Of a stretch of 64,000 nucleotides of DNA, positions 15,293-23,498 are shown one piece after another (within the stretch, counting starts at the first letter, position 1; each line of letters starts with the position of its first letter). Where the stretch lies: contig NZ_BCQS01000009.1 in assembly GCF_001552195.1 (NCBI RefSeq), positions 124,001 through 188,000 on the forward strand, read 5' to 3'. The notes under the pieces were generated by a model. That model ran no database searches. It saw only the letters and a list, made by a program, of their open reading frames with translations, and was not told where the DNA came from. This stretch comes from Actinomadura latina NBRC 106108 (GTDB lineage Bacteria > Actinomycetota > Actinomycetes > Streptosporangiales > Streptosporangiaceae). The translations under genes and the position numbers were made by a program.

Positions 15293-16540
15293 TCAATTAG
15301 GGATGTGTCCGCTAATTTCCGAGTTAATCTCGCCCGGGGGCGGGGCGGCGGGCGCGCCGACCGTGCGGAGGCGTCCCGCGGCGAGGCCGGGCACCGTCAT
15401 GAGGGCGCAGACGGCCAGTACCCCGGCCATCGGAACGCTCCAGCCGCCGGTGGCGTCGTGCAGCGCGCCGAGCGCGAGCGGGCCGAGCGCGGCGATGAGG
15501 TAGCCGATGCCCTGCGCCATCCCGGACAGTTGCGCCGCGATCTGCGCGTCGTGGGCGCGGAGCCCGATGAACGACAGCGCGCTCGCGAACCCGAGCCCCT
15601 GTCCGAAGCCGAGGACCACCGCCCACCCCCACACCGACCCGATCGGCGCCCAGGTGACCCCGACGAAACCGATCATGGTCAGCGCCGCGGTGAGGATCAC
15701 CAGCGGGCGCTGGTCGCGGGTCCGGCGCGCGAGCACCGGGACGGCCAGCGACCCGACCGCCTGCATCGCCGCCGACAGGGCCAGGACGTAGCCGGCGGGC
15801 GCCTCGTCCATCCCGCGGTCCTGGCAGATCGTCGGGAGCCAGCCGAGGACGACATAGGCGAGCAGCGACTGCAGGCCCATGAAGACCGTGACGTGCCAGG
15901 CGAGGCCCGACCGCCACACCCGGGCGGCGACGCCGCGCGGGGCCGCCGCGGGCGGCGCCGACCGCGCCGCGTGCGCCGCCCGCCGCGCCCGCGGCACCCA
16001 CAGCAGCCCGGCGAGCGCCGCCGGGATCGCGAGCAGGCCGAGCGGCAGCCGCCAGGTCGCGTCGAAGAGGTGCTCGACCGGCACGGCGAGCCCGGACGAC
16101 AGCGACGCCCCGGCCGTCACCGCGACCGTGTAGATCGCCGTCGCCGTCGTGATCCTCGTCGGGTGGTCCCGCTTGATGATCCCGGGCATCGCGATGTTGC
16201 CGATGCTGATCGCGATGCCGGCGACCAGCGACCCGGCGAACAGCGCCGCCGGGGCGTCCACCAGCCGCAGTACCAGCCCGCCGACGAGCAGCGCCATCGC
16301 GCTGACCAGCAGCGTCTCGCCGCGCGGTGCGCGCGGCAGGAACGCGGCGACCAGGCCGTAGGAGCCGAAGAAGACGAGCGGGAGCGTGGTGAGCGCGCCC
16401 GCCGCCGCGCCCGACAGCCCGAACTCGTCGCTGATCTCGGTCAGCAGCGGCCCGACCGCCGCGATCGCCGGCCGCAGGTTGACCGCCATGAAGACGATCA
16501 TGAGGAGGGAGGCGGCCAGGCCCGCGCGCCGCGCCGTCAT
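15293..16540 (-). CDS. MFS transporter, CynX/NimT-like
   Basis: 415 aa, 12 predicted helices. It starts MTARRAGLAASLLMIVFMAV, with NLRPAIAAVGPLLTEISDEF, the pattern of the CynX (cyanate)/2-nitroimidazole transporter subfamily. The central loop is Ala/Arg rich. Its ATG overlaps the TGA of the upstream GntR gene (ATGA at 16537-16540), so translation is coupled and the regulator probably controls this exporter or importer. Substrate unknown. Confidence 0.88.
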   Translation of the reverse strand: MTARRAGLAASLLMIVFMAVNLRPAIAAVGPLLTEISDEFGLSGAAAGALTTLPLVFFGSYGLVAAFLPRAPRGETLLVSAMALLVGGLVLRLVDAPAALFAGSLVAGIAISIGNIAMPGIIKRDHPTRITTATAIYTVAVTAGASLSSGLAVPVEHLFDATWRLPLGLLAIPAALAGLLWVPRARRAAHAARSAPPAAAPRGVAARVWRSGLAWHVTVFMGLQSLLAYVVLGWLPTICQDRGMDEAPAGYVLALSAAMQAVGSLAVPVLARRTRDQRPLVILTAALTMIGFVGVTWAPIGSVWGWAVVLGFGQGLGFASALSFIGLRAHDAQIAAQLSGMAQGIGYLIAALGPLALGALHDATGGWSVPMAGVLAVCALMTVPGLAAGRLRTVGAPAAPPPGEINSEISGHIPN

Positions 16541-17226
16541 CGCGCGTCCCCGCCGAGCAGGTCCTCCAGGGCGGCGAGGGTCGGCTCCACGACCGCCGCC
16601 GCGGCCGACGCCGCCGCCTGCGGGTCGCCCGCCGCGATCGCGTCCAGCACGGCGCGGTGCCGGGCCGGGCCCGCCTCGGGGACCTCGCGGTCCAGCCGGA
16701 TCGCGCGCATCGACTCGTGCAGCCGGTCGATGAAGTACCGCATCGCCTCGATCAGGACCGGGTTGCGGGACGCCTCCGCCACGCCGAGGTGGAACCGCGC
16801 GTCGGCGGCGCCGAACGCGTCCGGCTCGGTCGCCTCGTCCCGGCCGCGGAGCAGCTCCTCCAGCCGCGCCAGGTCGGCGGCGGTGCGCCGGCGGGCCGCG
16901 AGCCGGGCCGCCTGGACGTCGTAGGCCAGCTGCACTTCGAACACGTCCCGGGCGGACGCCCGCGCCACCCGGCGCAGCAGCGGGCGCGGGTCGGCGCTGC
17001 TGCGGACGTACGTCCCGTCGCCGCGCCGCACCTCCAGCACCCCGACGTGCGACAGCGCCCGGATCGCCTCCCGCACGGCCGGACGGCTCACGCCGAGCTG
17101 CGCGGCGAGGTCCAGCTCCGCCGGAATCCGCCCGCCGACCGGCCACGAACCGCCGCTGACCTGCGCCTGGAGCTGTTCGAGGACGGCATCGACCGTCGAT
17201 CCGCCCGCAACAGGACTCAACCCCAC
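16537..17226 (-). CDS. GntR/FadR family regulator
   Basis: 229 aa from GTG 17226, with GGGAGGGG 5 nt upstream; a TTG at 17241 is the alternative. Winged helix: GRIPAELDLAAQLGVSRPAV, REAIRALSHVGVLEVRRGDG. The FCD domain carries the metal-ligand pattern FHLGVAEASRNPVLIEAMR and HRAVLDAIAAGDPQAA. FCD regulators bind small organic acids. Operon with the MFS gene; operator palindrome just upstream. Confidence 0.9.
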   Translation of the reverse strand: MGLSPVAGGSTVDAVLEQLQAQVSGGSWPVGGRIPAELDLAAQLGVSRPAVREAIRALSHVGVLEVRRGDGTYVRSSADPRPLLRRVARASARDVFEVQLAYDVQAARLAARRRTAADLARLEELLRGRDEATEPDAFGAADARFHLGVAEASRNPVLIEAMRYFIDRLHESMRAIRLDREVPEAGPARHRAVLDAIAAGDPQAAASAAAAVVEPTLAALEDLLGGDAR

Positions 17227-17241
17227 CGGAACCCCTCCCAA

Positions 17242-17264
17242 CGTAAGACGTCAGACATCTTACG
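17242..17264. promoter_or_regulatory. GntR operator
   Basis: CGTAAGA (17242-17248) and TCTTACG (17258-17264) are 7-bp inverted arms with a 9-nt spacer, 16 bp before the GntR start codon. The site is AT-rich against its surroundings. FadR-type autoregulation is the simplest reading. Confidence 0.65.
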
Positions 17265-17282
17265 AGAGGCGATCAAAACGGA

Positions 17283-17324
17283 CCCGCGGTGGCCGCCGGG
17301 AGGGGTCTCGGCGGCCACCGCGGG
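17283..17324 (-). terminator. strong hairpin terminator downstream of the 17404 gene
   Basis: A 15-bp perfect stem CCCGCGGTGGCCGCC (17283-17297) pairs with 17310-17324 across a 12-nt loop. On the minus strand it is followed by TCCGTTTTGATC, a short T-rich tract. It isolates the gene at 17404 from the GntR-MFS unit. Confidence 0.7.
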
Positions 17325-17403
17325 CTCGGACAACGTCCGCCGGGTGGTGGTGTGGGGACATGGGAACCGTCCCGGCGGGCGTCGCGTTCGCGGGCGCGGT
17401 CGC

Positions 17404-17835
17404 TCAGCGGCGCCTGCGCGCGCCGAACAGGCCCGGCCGCTTCCGTTTCGGTCTCCGGCCCGCCCGGACCGGGGCCTTGCCCAGCCTCTCGGCCCTGCTC
17501 TTGCCGGCCTCGGCCTGCTCCTTCTCCCGCACGGCCTGCTCGCCGAGGCGCCCGTACTCGACGCGTGCCGTGACCTCGCGGTGCGTCACCGACGGCGCCG
17601 GGTCGCGGCGCGTCCGCTGGGACGGGCTGCCCTTGATGATCCCGCCCTGCACGGGCCCGCGGTTCGGCAGGCCGCCCATCGGGTGCCGGCTGCGCGGCCG
17701 GTGCCGGGACGCCGTCAGCGTGATGACGACCCAGAAGATGACGGCCAGGAAGATGACGGCAGGGCCGATGTAGAGGAACCAGCGGTCCCCGACGCCGCCG
17801 GGCGCGACGCTCGGGTCCGGGTAGCCGGCGAGCAT
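17404..17835 (-). CDS. hypothetical single-pass membrane protein with basic tail
   Basis: 143 aa. One helix, FLYIGPAVIFLAVIFWVVIT, is followed by a strongly basic cytoplasmic tail (EKEQAEAGKSRAERLGKAPV, RAGRRPKRKRPGLFGARRRR). No family recognised. It lies between DUF2207 and GntR on the minus strand with its own terminator. The Arg/Lys-rich end may bind nucleic acid or anionic lipid; this is speculation. Confidence 0.6.
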   Translation of the reverse strand: MLAGYPDPSVAPGGVGDRWFLYIGPAVIFLAVIFWVVITLTASRHRPRSRHPMGGLPNRGPVQGGIIKGSPSQRTRRDPAPSVTHREVTARVEYGRLGEQAVREKEQAEAGKSRAERLGKAPVRAGRRPKRKRPGLFGARRRR

Positions 17836-17906
17836 GAGGCGACACCTCCTCGCCCCACCCTCTACCCGGCGTCAGGCGGTTAACCGTCCGGTAACCGCGG
17901 TGCGGG

Positions 17907-19679
17907 TCACATGCCTCGCGACTGGGAGATGGACCCCGACGTGGCCAGCGTGAACGTCCGCATCGACTCGGCGAAATTCGACAGGTCCCACTCGGCCGGA
18001 CCCTCGTACCAGTAGAGGTTGTCGGCGCCTTCGGCCCGCTCGCCCGCGTCCTTGACCGTCTCCGCCCACTTCGGGACGGTGTCGAACACGACCGCGTACG
18101 GCAGGAACCGGGAGAACAGCGCGATCCGCTGCCGGGACGCGGCGGCGTCGCCGTCCGGGACGGCGCCGCGCTCCAGGAACGCGCGGAAGCCGATGGTGTG
18201 CGCGAGCACCGTCGCGCCACGCGCGGTCTTCGCCGGCATGTACTGGCCGCCATAGGCCAGCGCCGCGCCCGCGATGATCAGCGCGAGGCCGGCGAGGGCC
18301 CATTCGGTGGTGATGGCCAGCGCGACGGTCGCCGCGATGCCGAGCAGCGTCACGGCGATGCCCGCGATCGTCCAGCGGGACCGGACGGTGTCCGGGCGCC
18401 GCGCGAACCAGCCCTGCTTCACCACGTCGTCGTACATCGCGGACCTGACCTGCGCCAGCTTCGTCGCGAACGTGCCGCCCAGCTCCGACAGCTTGACGGC
18501 GTCGCGGCCGGACCCGTCCGGCGCGGTCAGCAGGGCGTCCAGCAGGATCCGCTCGTAGGGGAGGAGGTCGACCTGCGGACGGTCGAGGCGGCGCAGCGTC
18601 CAGTCGAGGCGGCCGGTCCGGGCTCTGTCCTCCTCTTCGATCAGCAGGTAGCCGCGGACGGCGAGGTCGACGATCGTCGCGGTCACGTCGATCACGTCGG
18701 CCTGCTCGTCGATCAGTGTCCCGATCTGGCCGGGGCGCACCCCGTCCGGCGGCTCGAACTCCGACCCGGCGAGCGGCGCCTGGTCGCCCTCGGCGGCCTT
18801 CCTGCCGACGACCCGCGCGTCCCGCCCGCGCAGCAGGTAGAGGGCGATGACGCCGCCGACCAGCAGCGCCAGCAGGCCGGCGAGCGCGCCGCCGGTCACG
18901 GCGTTCACGGAGAACGCGGTCGCGAGCGTGTGCCGGCGCTCGTAGATCGCGCGGCCCCCGGTCGTGCCGGCGGGCAGGCCCGCGACGACCGTCAGGTACT
19001 CGCCGGGCAGCATCCCCTGCTGCGCGTAGACGCCCTGCGTACGGGTGTGGTTCGTGTAGTACTGCGTGCAGCCGATCGTGCTGCCGATCGGCCCGGTGAA
19101 GCAGTTGACGTTGCGGATCATCGCGCCGCCGTCGACGGTCGCCTTCGCCTCGTCCAGCGGGACCTTCCAGCCGCCGATCACCGGCCAGCGCAGCTCCTCC
19201 GCCGCGCCCATCGGGGTGATCGCGCCGCGCAGGTCGTACTCCAGCACGACCGTGCGGTCTCCGGTCAGGTCCTTGGCGCCGCTCACCTTGACGGTCGTCT
19301 TCAGGCCCGCGCTGGACTCGCTGACCCGCGTCGGCCCGCCGTCGGGGCTGCTCGCCCGCAGGTTGCCGATCTTCCAGACGCGGTCCTCGCTGAGGCTCTC
19401 GTGGCTGCGGGTGCGGAACGTCCGCTCGAAGCCACCGCGACCGGCGAACCGGTAGACGATCGTCTCCTTGACCCTGGTGACACCGCCCTTCCCGGCGGTG
19501 AGGACGACCTCGTCCTTCAGCACCCGCTCCGCCGCGGCGATCGTCCCGGACGCGGTCCCCGTGCCCTCGGCCGCCGCGGACGGGGAGGTCAGCACGGGGA
19601 TCAGTGCCGCGGCCGACACCGCGGCCGACACCGTCAGGACGACTGGCCGGAACCGGAACAACGCCGCAAGAGCAGACAT
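17907..19679 (-). CDS. DUF2207 domain membrane protein
   Basis: 590 aa from ATG 19679; a TACTAT box ends 8 nt before it, so the mRNA is probably leaderless. A signal peptide (LFRFRPVVLTVSAAVSAAAL) is followed by the DUF2207 beta domain (TIVYRFAGRGGFERTFRTRS; LEYDLRGAITPMGAAEELRW), a helix near residue 270, a long cytoplasmic segment and two further helices with a Gly-rich end. DUF2207 proteins are actinobacterial membrane proteins of unknown function. It is divergent from the Zn-peptidase, with 42 bp between starts. Confidence 0.87.
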   Translation of the reverse strand: MSALAALFRFRPVVLTVSAAVSAAALIPVLTSPSAAAEGTGTASGTIAAAERVLKDEVVLTAGKGGVTRVKETIVYRFAGRGGFERTFRTRSHESLSEDRVWKIGNLRASSPDGGPTRVSESSAGLKTTVKVSGAKDLTGDRTVVLEYDLRGAITPMGAAEELRWPVIGGWKVPLDEAKATVDGGAMIRNVNCFTGPIGSTIGCTQYYTNHTRTQGVYAQQGMLPGEYLTVVAGLPAGTTGGRAIYERRHTLATAFSVNAVTGGALAGLLALLVGGVIALYLLRGRDARVVGRKAAEGDQAPLAGSEFEPPDGVRPGQIGTLIDEQADVIDVTATIVDLAVRGYLLIEEEDRARTGRLDWTLRRLDRPQVDLLPYERILLDALLTAPDGSGRDAVKLSELGGTFATKLAQVRSAMYDDVVKQGWFARRPDTVRSRWTIAGIAVTLLGIAATVALAITTEWALAGLALIIAGAALAYGGQYMPAKTARGATVLAHTIGFRAFLERGAVPDGDAAASRQRIALFSRFLPYAVVFDTVPKWAETVKDAGERAEGADNLYWYEGPAEWDLSNFAESMRTFTLATSGSISQSRGM

Positions 19680-19721
19680 GGCCGCAAATAGTATCGGCAA
19701 CGCGTGCGATGATTCTGCGCT

Positions 19722-20783
19722 ATGGCAGGTCATTACCCCCCGCCGCCCCCTCCGCCGCGGCCACCGGCACCGCCCTACGGCCGGCCTCCGTACGGCGGAC
19801 CTCCGTACGGAGGGCCGCCCTATGGCGCGCCGCCCCCGCACGGGCCGGGCTACGGGCCTCCTGCCTACGGGCGGCCGCAGTACCGGTACGCCCCGCTGCG
19901 CCCGCCTCCACGCCGCAGCGCCGGCGGGACGATCGCGGGCATCTTCGGCGGGCTGACGGCCCTCGTCGTCCTCATGATCCTGGGGTTCTCGGTGCTCGGC
20001 GGGACGCAGAGCGCCGCCAGCGGCACGCGGGCGCCGATCTCGTCCGGCGGCGGCGACGCGCTGTCGCCGAAGGAGAAGGCCGCCGCCAGCCCGCTGTACA
20101 AGACCGGCGCGCTGACGCCGGTGAGCTGCCGGCTGCCGCGCATCCTGCCGTCCGCCGAGTCCATGCGGCAGTTCATGAACACGCTGAGCGACTGCCTGGA
20201 CGCCGCGTGGGCCAAGCAGTTCCAGAAGGCCCGGATCTCGTTCGACAGGCCCCACCGAGTGTTCTGGGTCGAGCCGGGGCGCAGCCCGTGCGGCAGCTAC
20301 CCGGCCCCCGGCGCGTCCGCGTTCTACTGCCCCGCGAACAACACGATGTACGTCGGGCTCAAGCACGTCGTGGAGACGTCGGGCGGCGAGTCGCTGTCCC
20401 ACTACTCGGTGTTCGCCCGGGTGATCGCGCACGAGTACGGCCACCACGTCCAGGACCGCGCCGGGATCCTCCTCTACGGGGACCGGCAGATCGAGAGCGG
20501 CGACACCGCGACCGGCAACGCCGCGAGCCGCCGCATCGAGCTGCAGGCGCAGTGCTTCGCCGGCGCGTTCCTCGGCAGCGAGCGGTCCACGCTGCCGATG
20601 ACGCGCGAGCAGTACGTCGCGATGATCATCGACGTCCGGGGCCGCGGCGAGGACCGCAAGCCGCCGGACGAGCGCGACCACGGGTCGGGCCGGCACTACG
20701 CGGGCTGGGTGGTCACCGGCTTCGACGGCCGCGACCTGACCGTCTGCAACACCTGGATCGCTCCGCCCTCCAAGGTGAGCTGA
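19722..20783 (+). CDS. neutral zinc metallopeptidase, membrane-anchored (PF04228)
   Basis: 353 aa. A proline/glycine/tyrosine-rich N-terminus with PPYGGPPYGGPPYG repeats precedes one helix (GLTALVVLMILGFSVLGG) and an extracytoplasmic peptidase with the zinc site VIAHEYGHHVQDRAG (HExxH) and downstream IELQAQCFAGAF. Members of the YpfJ/neutral zinc peptidase family have unknown targets. The proline-rich tail is cytoplasmic by topology. Divergent from DUF2207. Confidence 0.9.
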   Translation: MAGHYPPPPPPPRPPAPPYGRPPYGGPPYGGPPYGAPPPHGPGYGPPAYGRPQYRYAPLRPPPRRSAGGTIAGIFGGLTALVVLMILGFSVLGGTQSAASGTRAPISSGGGDALSPKEKAAASPLYKTGALTPVSCRLPRILPSAESMRQFMNTLSDCLDAAWAKQFQKARISFDRPHRVFWVEPGRSPCGSYPAPGASAFYCPANNTMYVGLKHVVETSGGESLSHYSVFARVIAHEYGHHVQDRAGILLYGDRQIESGDTATGNAASRRIELQAQCFAGAFLGSERSTLPMTREQYVAMIIDVRGRGEDRKPPDERDHGSGRHYAGWVVTGFDGRDLTVCNTWIAPPSKVS

Positions 20784-20886
20784 CCCCGTTTGCGCGTCTC
20801 CCCGGCGTGGGCCTGAGTCCTTCACCCACGGCCGTCTGAGCATCGGTACTCATGCCGGCGTGCGGGGCGGGCCGGAGACTCGTGGC

Positions 20887-21183
20887 ATGACGACCACGAA
20901 CCCGCCCGCGCCCGCCGGCACCACCGCGTTCTTCCTCCAGGCCGTGATCTCGTTCGCCGTGTCCAGCACCGCCGTCGCCGTCGGCGTCGCGTACCTGCCC
21001 GTCAGCACGTGGGTCCGCGCGTTCCTCGCGATGGGCCTGCTGTACGTGATCACGTCCACGTTCACGCTGGCGAAGTGCGTCCGCGACAAGCAGGAGAACC
21101 AGGCCATCACGAGCCGCGTCGACCAGGCCCGCCTCGACAAGCTGCTCGCCGAGCACGACCCCTACTCGACCCCCACTCTGTGA
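20887..21183 (+). CDS. YiaA/YiaB-type inner membrane protein
   Basis: 98 aa from ATG 20887. Two helices (AFFLQAVISFAVSSTAVAVG and MGLLYVITSTFTLAKCVRD) match the YiaAB two-helix domain. The tail KQENQAITSRVDQARLDKLL is charged. Function unknown. Separated by 103 bp from the metallopeptidase gene and followed by an intergenic stretch carrying the XRE operator. Confidence 0.8.
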   Translation: MTTTNPPAPAGTTAFFLQAVISFAVSSTAVAVGVAYLPVSTWVRAFLAMGLLYVITSTFTLAKCVRDKQENQAITSRVDQARLDKLLAEHDPYSTPTL

Positions 21184-21284
21184 CGCTCCGCCCAGCCCGG
21201 CGCCATCCCCCGGTGGCGCCGGGCTCTGACTTTTCCGACCTTTCCGGCATGTGACTCGATTCACCACGAAGTGCTAGCTAGACC

Positions 21285-21300
21285 GCTTGCAATTGCAAGC
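21285..21300. promoter_or_regulatory. 16-bp palindrome, probable XRE operator
   Basis: GCTTGCAATTGCAAGC is a perfect palindrome 21 bp before the XRE start codon. The TTGCAATTGCAA core stands out in this GC-rich region. Autoregulation of the XRE/HbhA-like/DUF2516 unit is inferred. Confidence 0.65.
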
Positions 21301-21321
21301 ACCATGACGCAGTGTGGAGGC

Positions 21322-21777
21322 ATGGCAAGTTCGAAGGTCGGCTCCATCGGGGAGTACATCCGGGAACAGCGGACGCGCGCGAGGATCTCGCTGCGCCAGC
21401 TCGCGGACGTCTCCGGCATCTCCAACCCGTACCTGAGCCAGATCGAGCGCGGCCTGCGCAAGCCGAGCGCCGAGATCCTGCAGCAGATCGCCAAGGGGCT
21501 GCGGATCTCCGCCGAGGCGCTGTACGTGCAGGCGGGCATCCTTGAGGACCGCGAGGCCGACACCGATGTCCAGGCCGCCGTCCGGGCCGACCGGCTGCTC
21601 ACCGAACGCCAGAAGCAGGTCCTGCTCGACATCTACGCGTCGTTCCTCAAGGAGAACGAGGCCACGGGCGTGCTCGGCGCCGAGTTCGCCGACGGGTTCG
21701 CCGACGCGGCCGCGCCGGATCGAGCAGCACCCGAAACAGCAGACCACACACTGAACGGAAAGGAAGAGGTCGGATGA
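21322..21777 (+). CDS. XRE family regulator (Rv0474-like)
   Basis: 151 aa from ATG 21322 (an ATG at 21304 is possible). HTH_3 domain: SIGEYIREQRTRARISLRQL, ADVSGISNPYLSQIERGLRK, PSAEILQQIAKGLRISAEAL; then a conserved C-terminal helix region (DRLLTERQKQVLLDIYASFL). Closely resembles mycobacterial Rv0474, a copper-sensitive repressor located before hbhA. Stop overlaps the next start (ATGA at 21774), giving translational coupling. Confidence 0.87.
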   Translation: MASSKVGSIGEYIREQRTRARISLRQLADVSGISNPYLSQIERGLRKPSAEILQQIAKGLRISAEALYVQAGILEDREADTDVQAAVRADRLLTERQKQVLLDIYASFLKENEATGVLGAEFADGFADAAAPDRAAPETADHTLNGKEEVG

Positions 21778-22196
21778 CGCTTGCCAGCAACCTCCGAGAG
21801 AACAAGGCCGTCTACGCCGTGGCCGGCGCCGGCGACTTCGCGGTGGAGAAGCTCCGTGAGGTCCCCGGTCAGGTGGACCGCTACCGCGAGCAGGTCCGCG
21901 ACACCATGGGCCGCTACCGCGGCGAGGTCTCCCGGTACCAGGAGCGCGTGGACGCCAAGGACCTGCCCGGCGCGGCGGTCGCGTACGCCACGCACTTCGG
22001 CACCCGTGCCGCCGAGATCATCGACGAGCTCGCCGAGCGCGGCAAGAAGGTCGTGAACCGCGAGGCCGTCGAGGTCGCGGAGATCACCGAGGCCGACGCC
22101 AAGCCGGGCACGAAGACCCGCACCACGCAGCCGCGCCGGACCACCGGCACCGGCACCGGCGCCGCGCGGCAGACCCGCTCCACCACGAAGAAGTAA
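21774..22196 (+). CDS. HbhA-like heparin-binding hemagglutinin homologue
   Basis: 140 aa. An amphipathic coiled-coil (VYAVAGAGDFAVEKLREVPG, QVDRYREQVRDTMGRYRGEV) is followed by a low-complexity tail rich in Thr, Arg and Lys (TRTTQPRRTTGTGTGAARQT, STTKK), as in mycobacterial HbhA, whose Lys-rich tail binds heparan sulfate; here the tail is Thr/Arg richer. In non-pathogens the protein is linked to lipid storage or envelope functions. No signal peptide. Confidence 0.82.
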   Translation: MTLASNLRENKAVYAVAGAGDFAVEKLREVPGQVDRYREQVRDTMGRYRGEVSRYQERVDAKDLPGAAVAYATHFGTRAAEIIDELAERGKKVVNREAVEVAEITEADAKPGTKTRTTQPRRTTGTGTGAARQTRSTTKK

Positions 22197-22213
22197 CGGC
22201 ATCGCCGTGCGGG

Positions 22214-22240
22214 ACCCGGCCGGGAACACCCGGCCGGGTT
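22214..22240 (+). terminator. terminator after hbhA-like gene
   Basis: ACCCGGCCGGG-AACA-CCCGGCCGGGT is an 11-bp perfect stem with a tetraloop at 22214-22239, followed by TCCTTCG. It separates the XRE-HbhA pair from DUF2516. Confidence 0.75.
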
Positions 22241-22376
22241 CCTTCGTCTGTTCCAACAGGCCGCCGTCCGTTCCGCCAGGCTGCCCGGGTGGGCGGTGCG
22301 CATAGGGTTGGGCCGAGGGACGCCGTGTGCGCGACGAGGAGTCGCCGTCCGAGACGAGCAGGAGCGCTGATCGCCG

Positions 22377-22742
22377 ATGTCGGGCTTCAATGTGCTGGAC
22401 TACTTCTTCTGGCTACTGCTGATCATCGCCTTCGTGATGGAGGCGTGGGCGCTGATCGACTCGCTGACCGTGCCCACCGGCGCCTTCTCCGCGGCGAGCA
22501 AGCAGAGCAAGAAGCTCTGGATGATCATCCTGATCGTCGCGACCGTCGTCGGCGGCGCCTACGCGGTCGCGCCCGCCGCGCTCGGCGCCAGCCCCATCGC
22601 GCTGCTGCTCGGCATCCTCCCCGTCGCCGCGTTCATCGGCGCCGCGATCTACCTGGCGGACGTCCGTCCCGCCGTGGCGCCGTTCAAGAAGAACAACGGC
22701 GGCCGGGGCGGTTCCCGCTCGGGCCCCTACGGCCCCTGGTGA
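22377..22742 (+). CDS. DUF2516 family membrane protein (Rv0476-like)
   Basis: 121 aa, three hydrophobic segments: NVLDYFFWLLLIIAFVMEAW, KKLWMIILIVATVVGGAYAV and IALLLGILPVAAFIGAAIYL; a Gly/Ser tail ends the protein. This is the DUF2516 family, the third gene of the conserved Rv0474-hbhA-Rv0476 neighbourhood. Function unknown. Confidence 0.88.
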   Translation: MSGFNVLDYFFWLLLIIAFVMEAWALIDSLTVPTGAFSAASKQSKKLWMIILIVATVVGGAYAVAPAALGASPIALLLGILPVAAFIGAAIYLADVRPAVAPFKKNNGGRGGSRSGPYGPW

Positions 22743-22797
22743 CCTTCCTGCCGTGAGGCCGTGAGCGCGCGCTCCTCGACCGTTCGGGCCCGGCGGT

Positions 22798-23427
22798 CTA
22801 CGGGGACGGGCTGGACAGTGCGTCGACCGAGACCAGGCCGTGCTCGACGATGTCCACGGCGCGGTCGAGGGCCGTCCGCATGGAGAGCGGGTCGTAGCCC
22901 TCGCGGCGGCAGTGCGCGACGACGGCCTGCATGCCGCCGATCGCTATGCCGGACGCGGCCACCGCGTCGATCTCCGAGATGCCGGGGCACAGGTCGCGCA
23001 GCAGGGCCTCGATCGCCTCCTGGGCGTCCGTCATGCGCTGCAGCGCGCGGGCCCGCAGGGCGGGGCGCCCCAGCACCAGGGCGACCTGGACCGCCCCGTA
23101 GTCGGCGTGCTCGGAGACGACCGCGTTGAGGACGTCCACGATGCTGCGCCGTATCGTCTCCATCGGCGTCTCGCCGGGGGTGCGGCGCAGCCGCTCGGCG
23201 ACCTCGGCGAGCCGGTCGTCGATCTCGGCGAAGACGACGTCCTCCTTGGACGGGAAGTAGCTGAAGAACGTGCGGGGCGCGATGTCGGCGGCGGCGGCGA
23301 TGTCGGCGATCGTCGTCTCCTCGTAGCCGCGCTCGGCGAACAGGCGCAGCGCGGCGGTCGCGATGGCCTGCCGGGTGCGCAGCTTCTTGCGCTCCCGCAG
23401 GCCCGGCCGGGCCCGCTCCTCGTCCAT
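22798..23427 (-). CDS. TetR family regulator of the MmpL/type III PKS operon
   Basis: 209 aa from ATG 23427. HTH: TRQAIATAALRLFAERGYEE, TTIADIAAAADIAPRTFFSY, FPSKEDVV. The C-terminal ligand domain resembles the MftR/TetR_C_17 type (GVNAGISE not present; GMQAVVAHCRREGYDPLSMR seen). Divergent from the MMPL gene at 23499; the shared 71-bp region carries a double palindrome, so it is the likely repressor of both directions. Confidence 0.87.
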   Translation of the reverse strand: MDEERARPGLRERKKLRTRQAIATAALRLFAERGYEETTIADIAAAADIAPRTFFSYFPSKEDVVFAEIDDRLAEVAERLRRTPGETPMETIRRSIVDVLNAVVSEHADYGAVQVALVLGRPALRARALQRMTDAQEAIEALLRDLCPGISEIDAVAASGIAIGGMQAVVAHCRREGYDPLSMRTALDRAVDIVEHGLVSVDALSSPSP

Positions 23428-23446
23428 GTGACGGACGTTACCATGA

Positions 23447-23477
23447 CTGCAAAGTTGCATCTATTGCAAATCTGCAG
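23447..23477. promoter_or_regulatory. TetR operator, nested inverted repeats
   Basis: Two inverted repeats share one centre at 23462: outer CTGCA (23447-23451)/TGCAG (23473-23477) and inner TTGCA (23455-23459)/TGCAA (23465-23469). It lies midway between the divergent start codons, where a TetR dimer pair would block both promoters. Confidence 0.7.
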
Positions 23478-23498
23478 CGATAGGTGTTCTCTGCCAGC

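Noticed and set aside
14687..16924. A 745-codon plus-strand frame rich in Arg and Gln
   Set aside because: Runs antisense through the CynX-like MFS and GntR genes, without domains.
17907..20843. A 978-codon open frame on the minus strand covering DUF2207 and beyond
   Set aside because: Only the part from 19679 down has DUF2207 sequence; the rest is antisense to the Zn-peptidase gene and open because of high GC.
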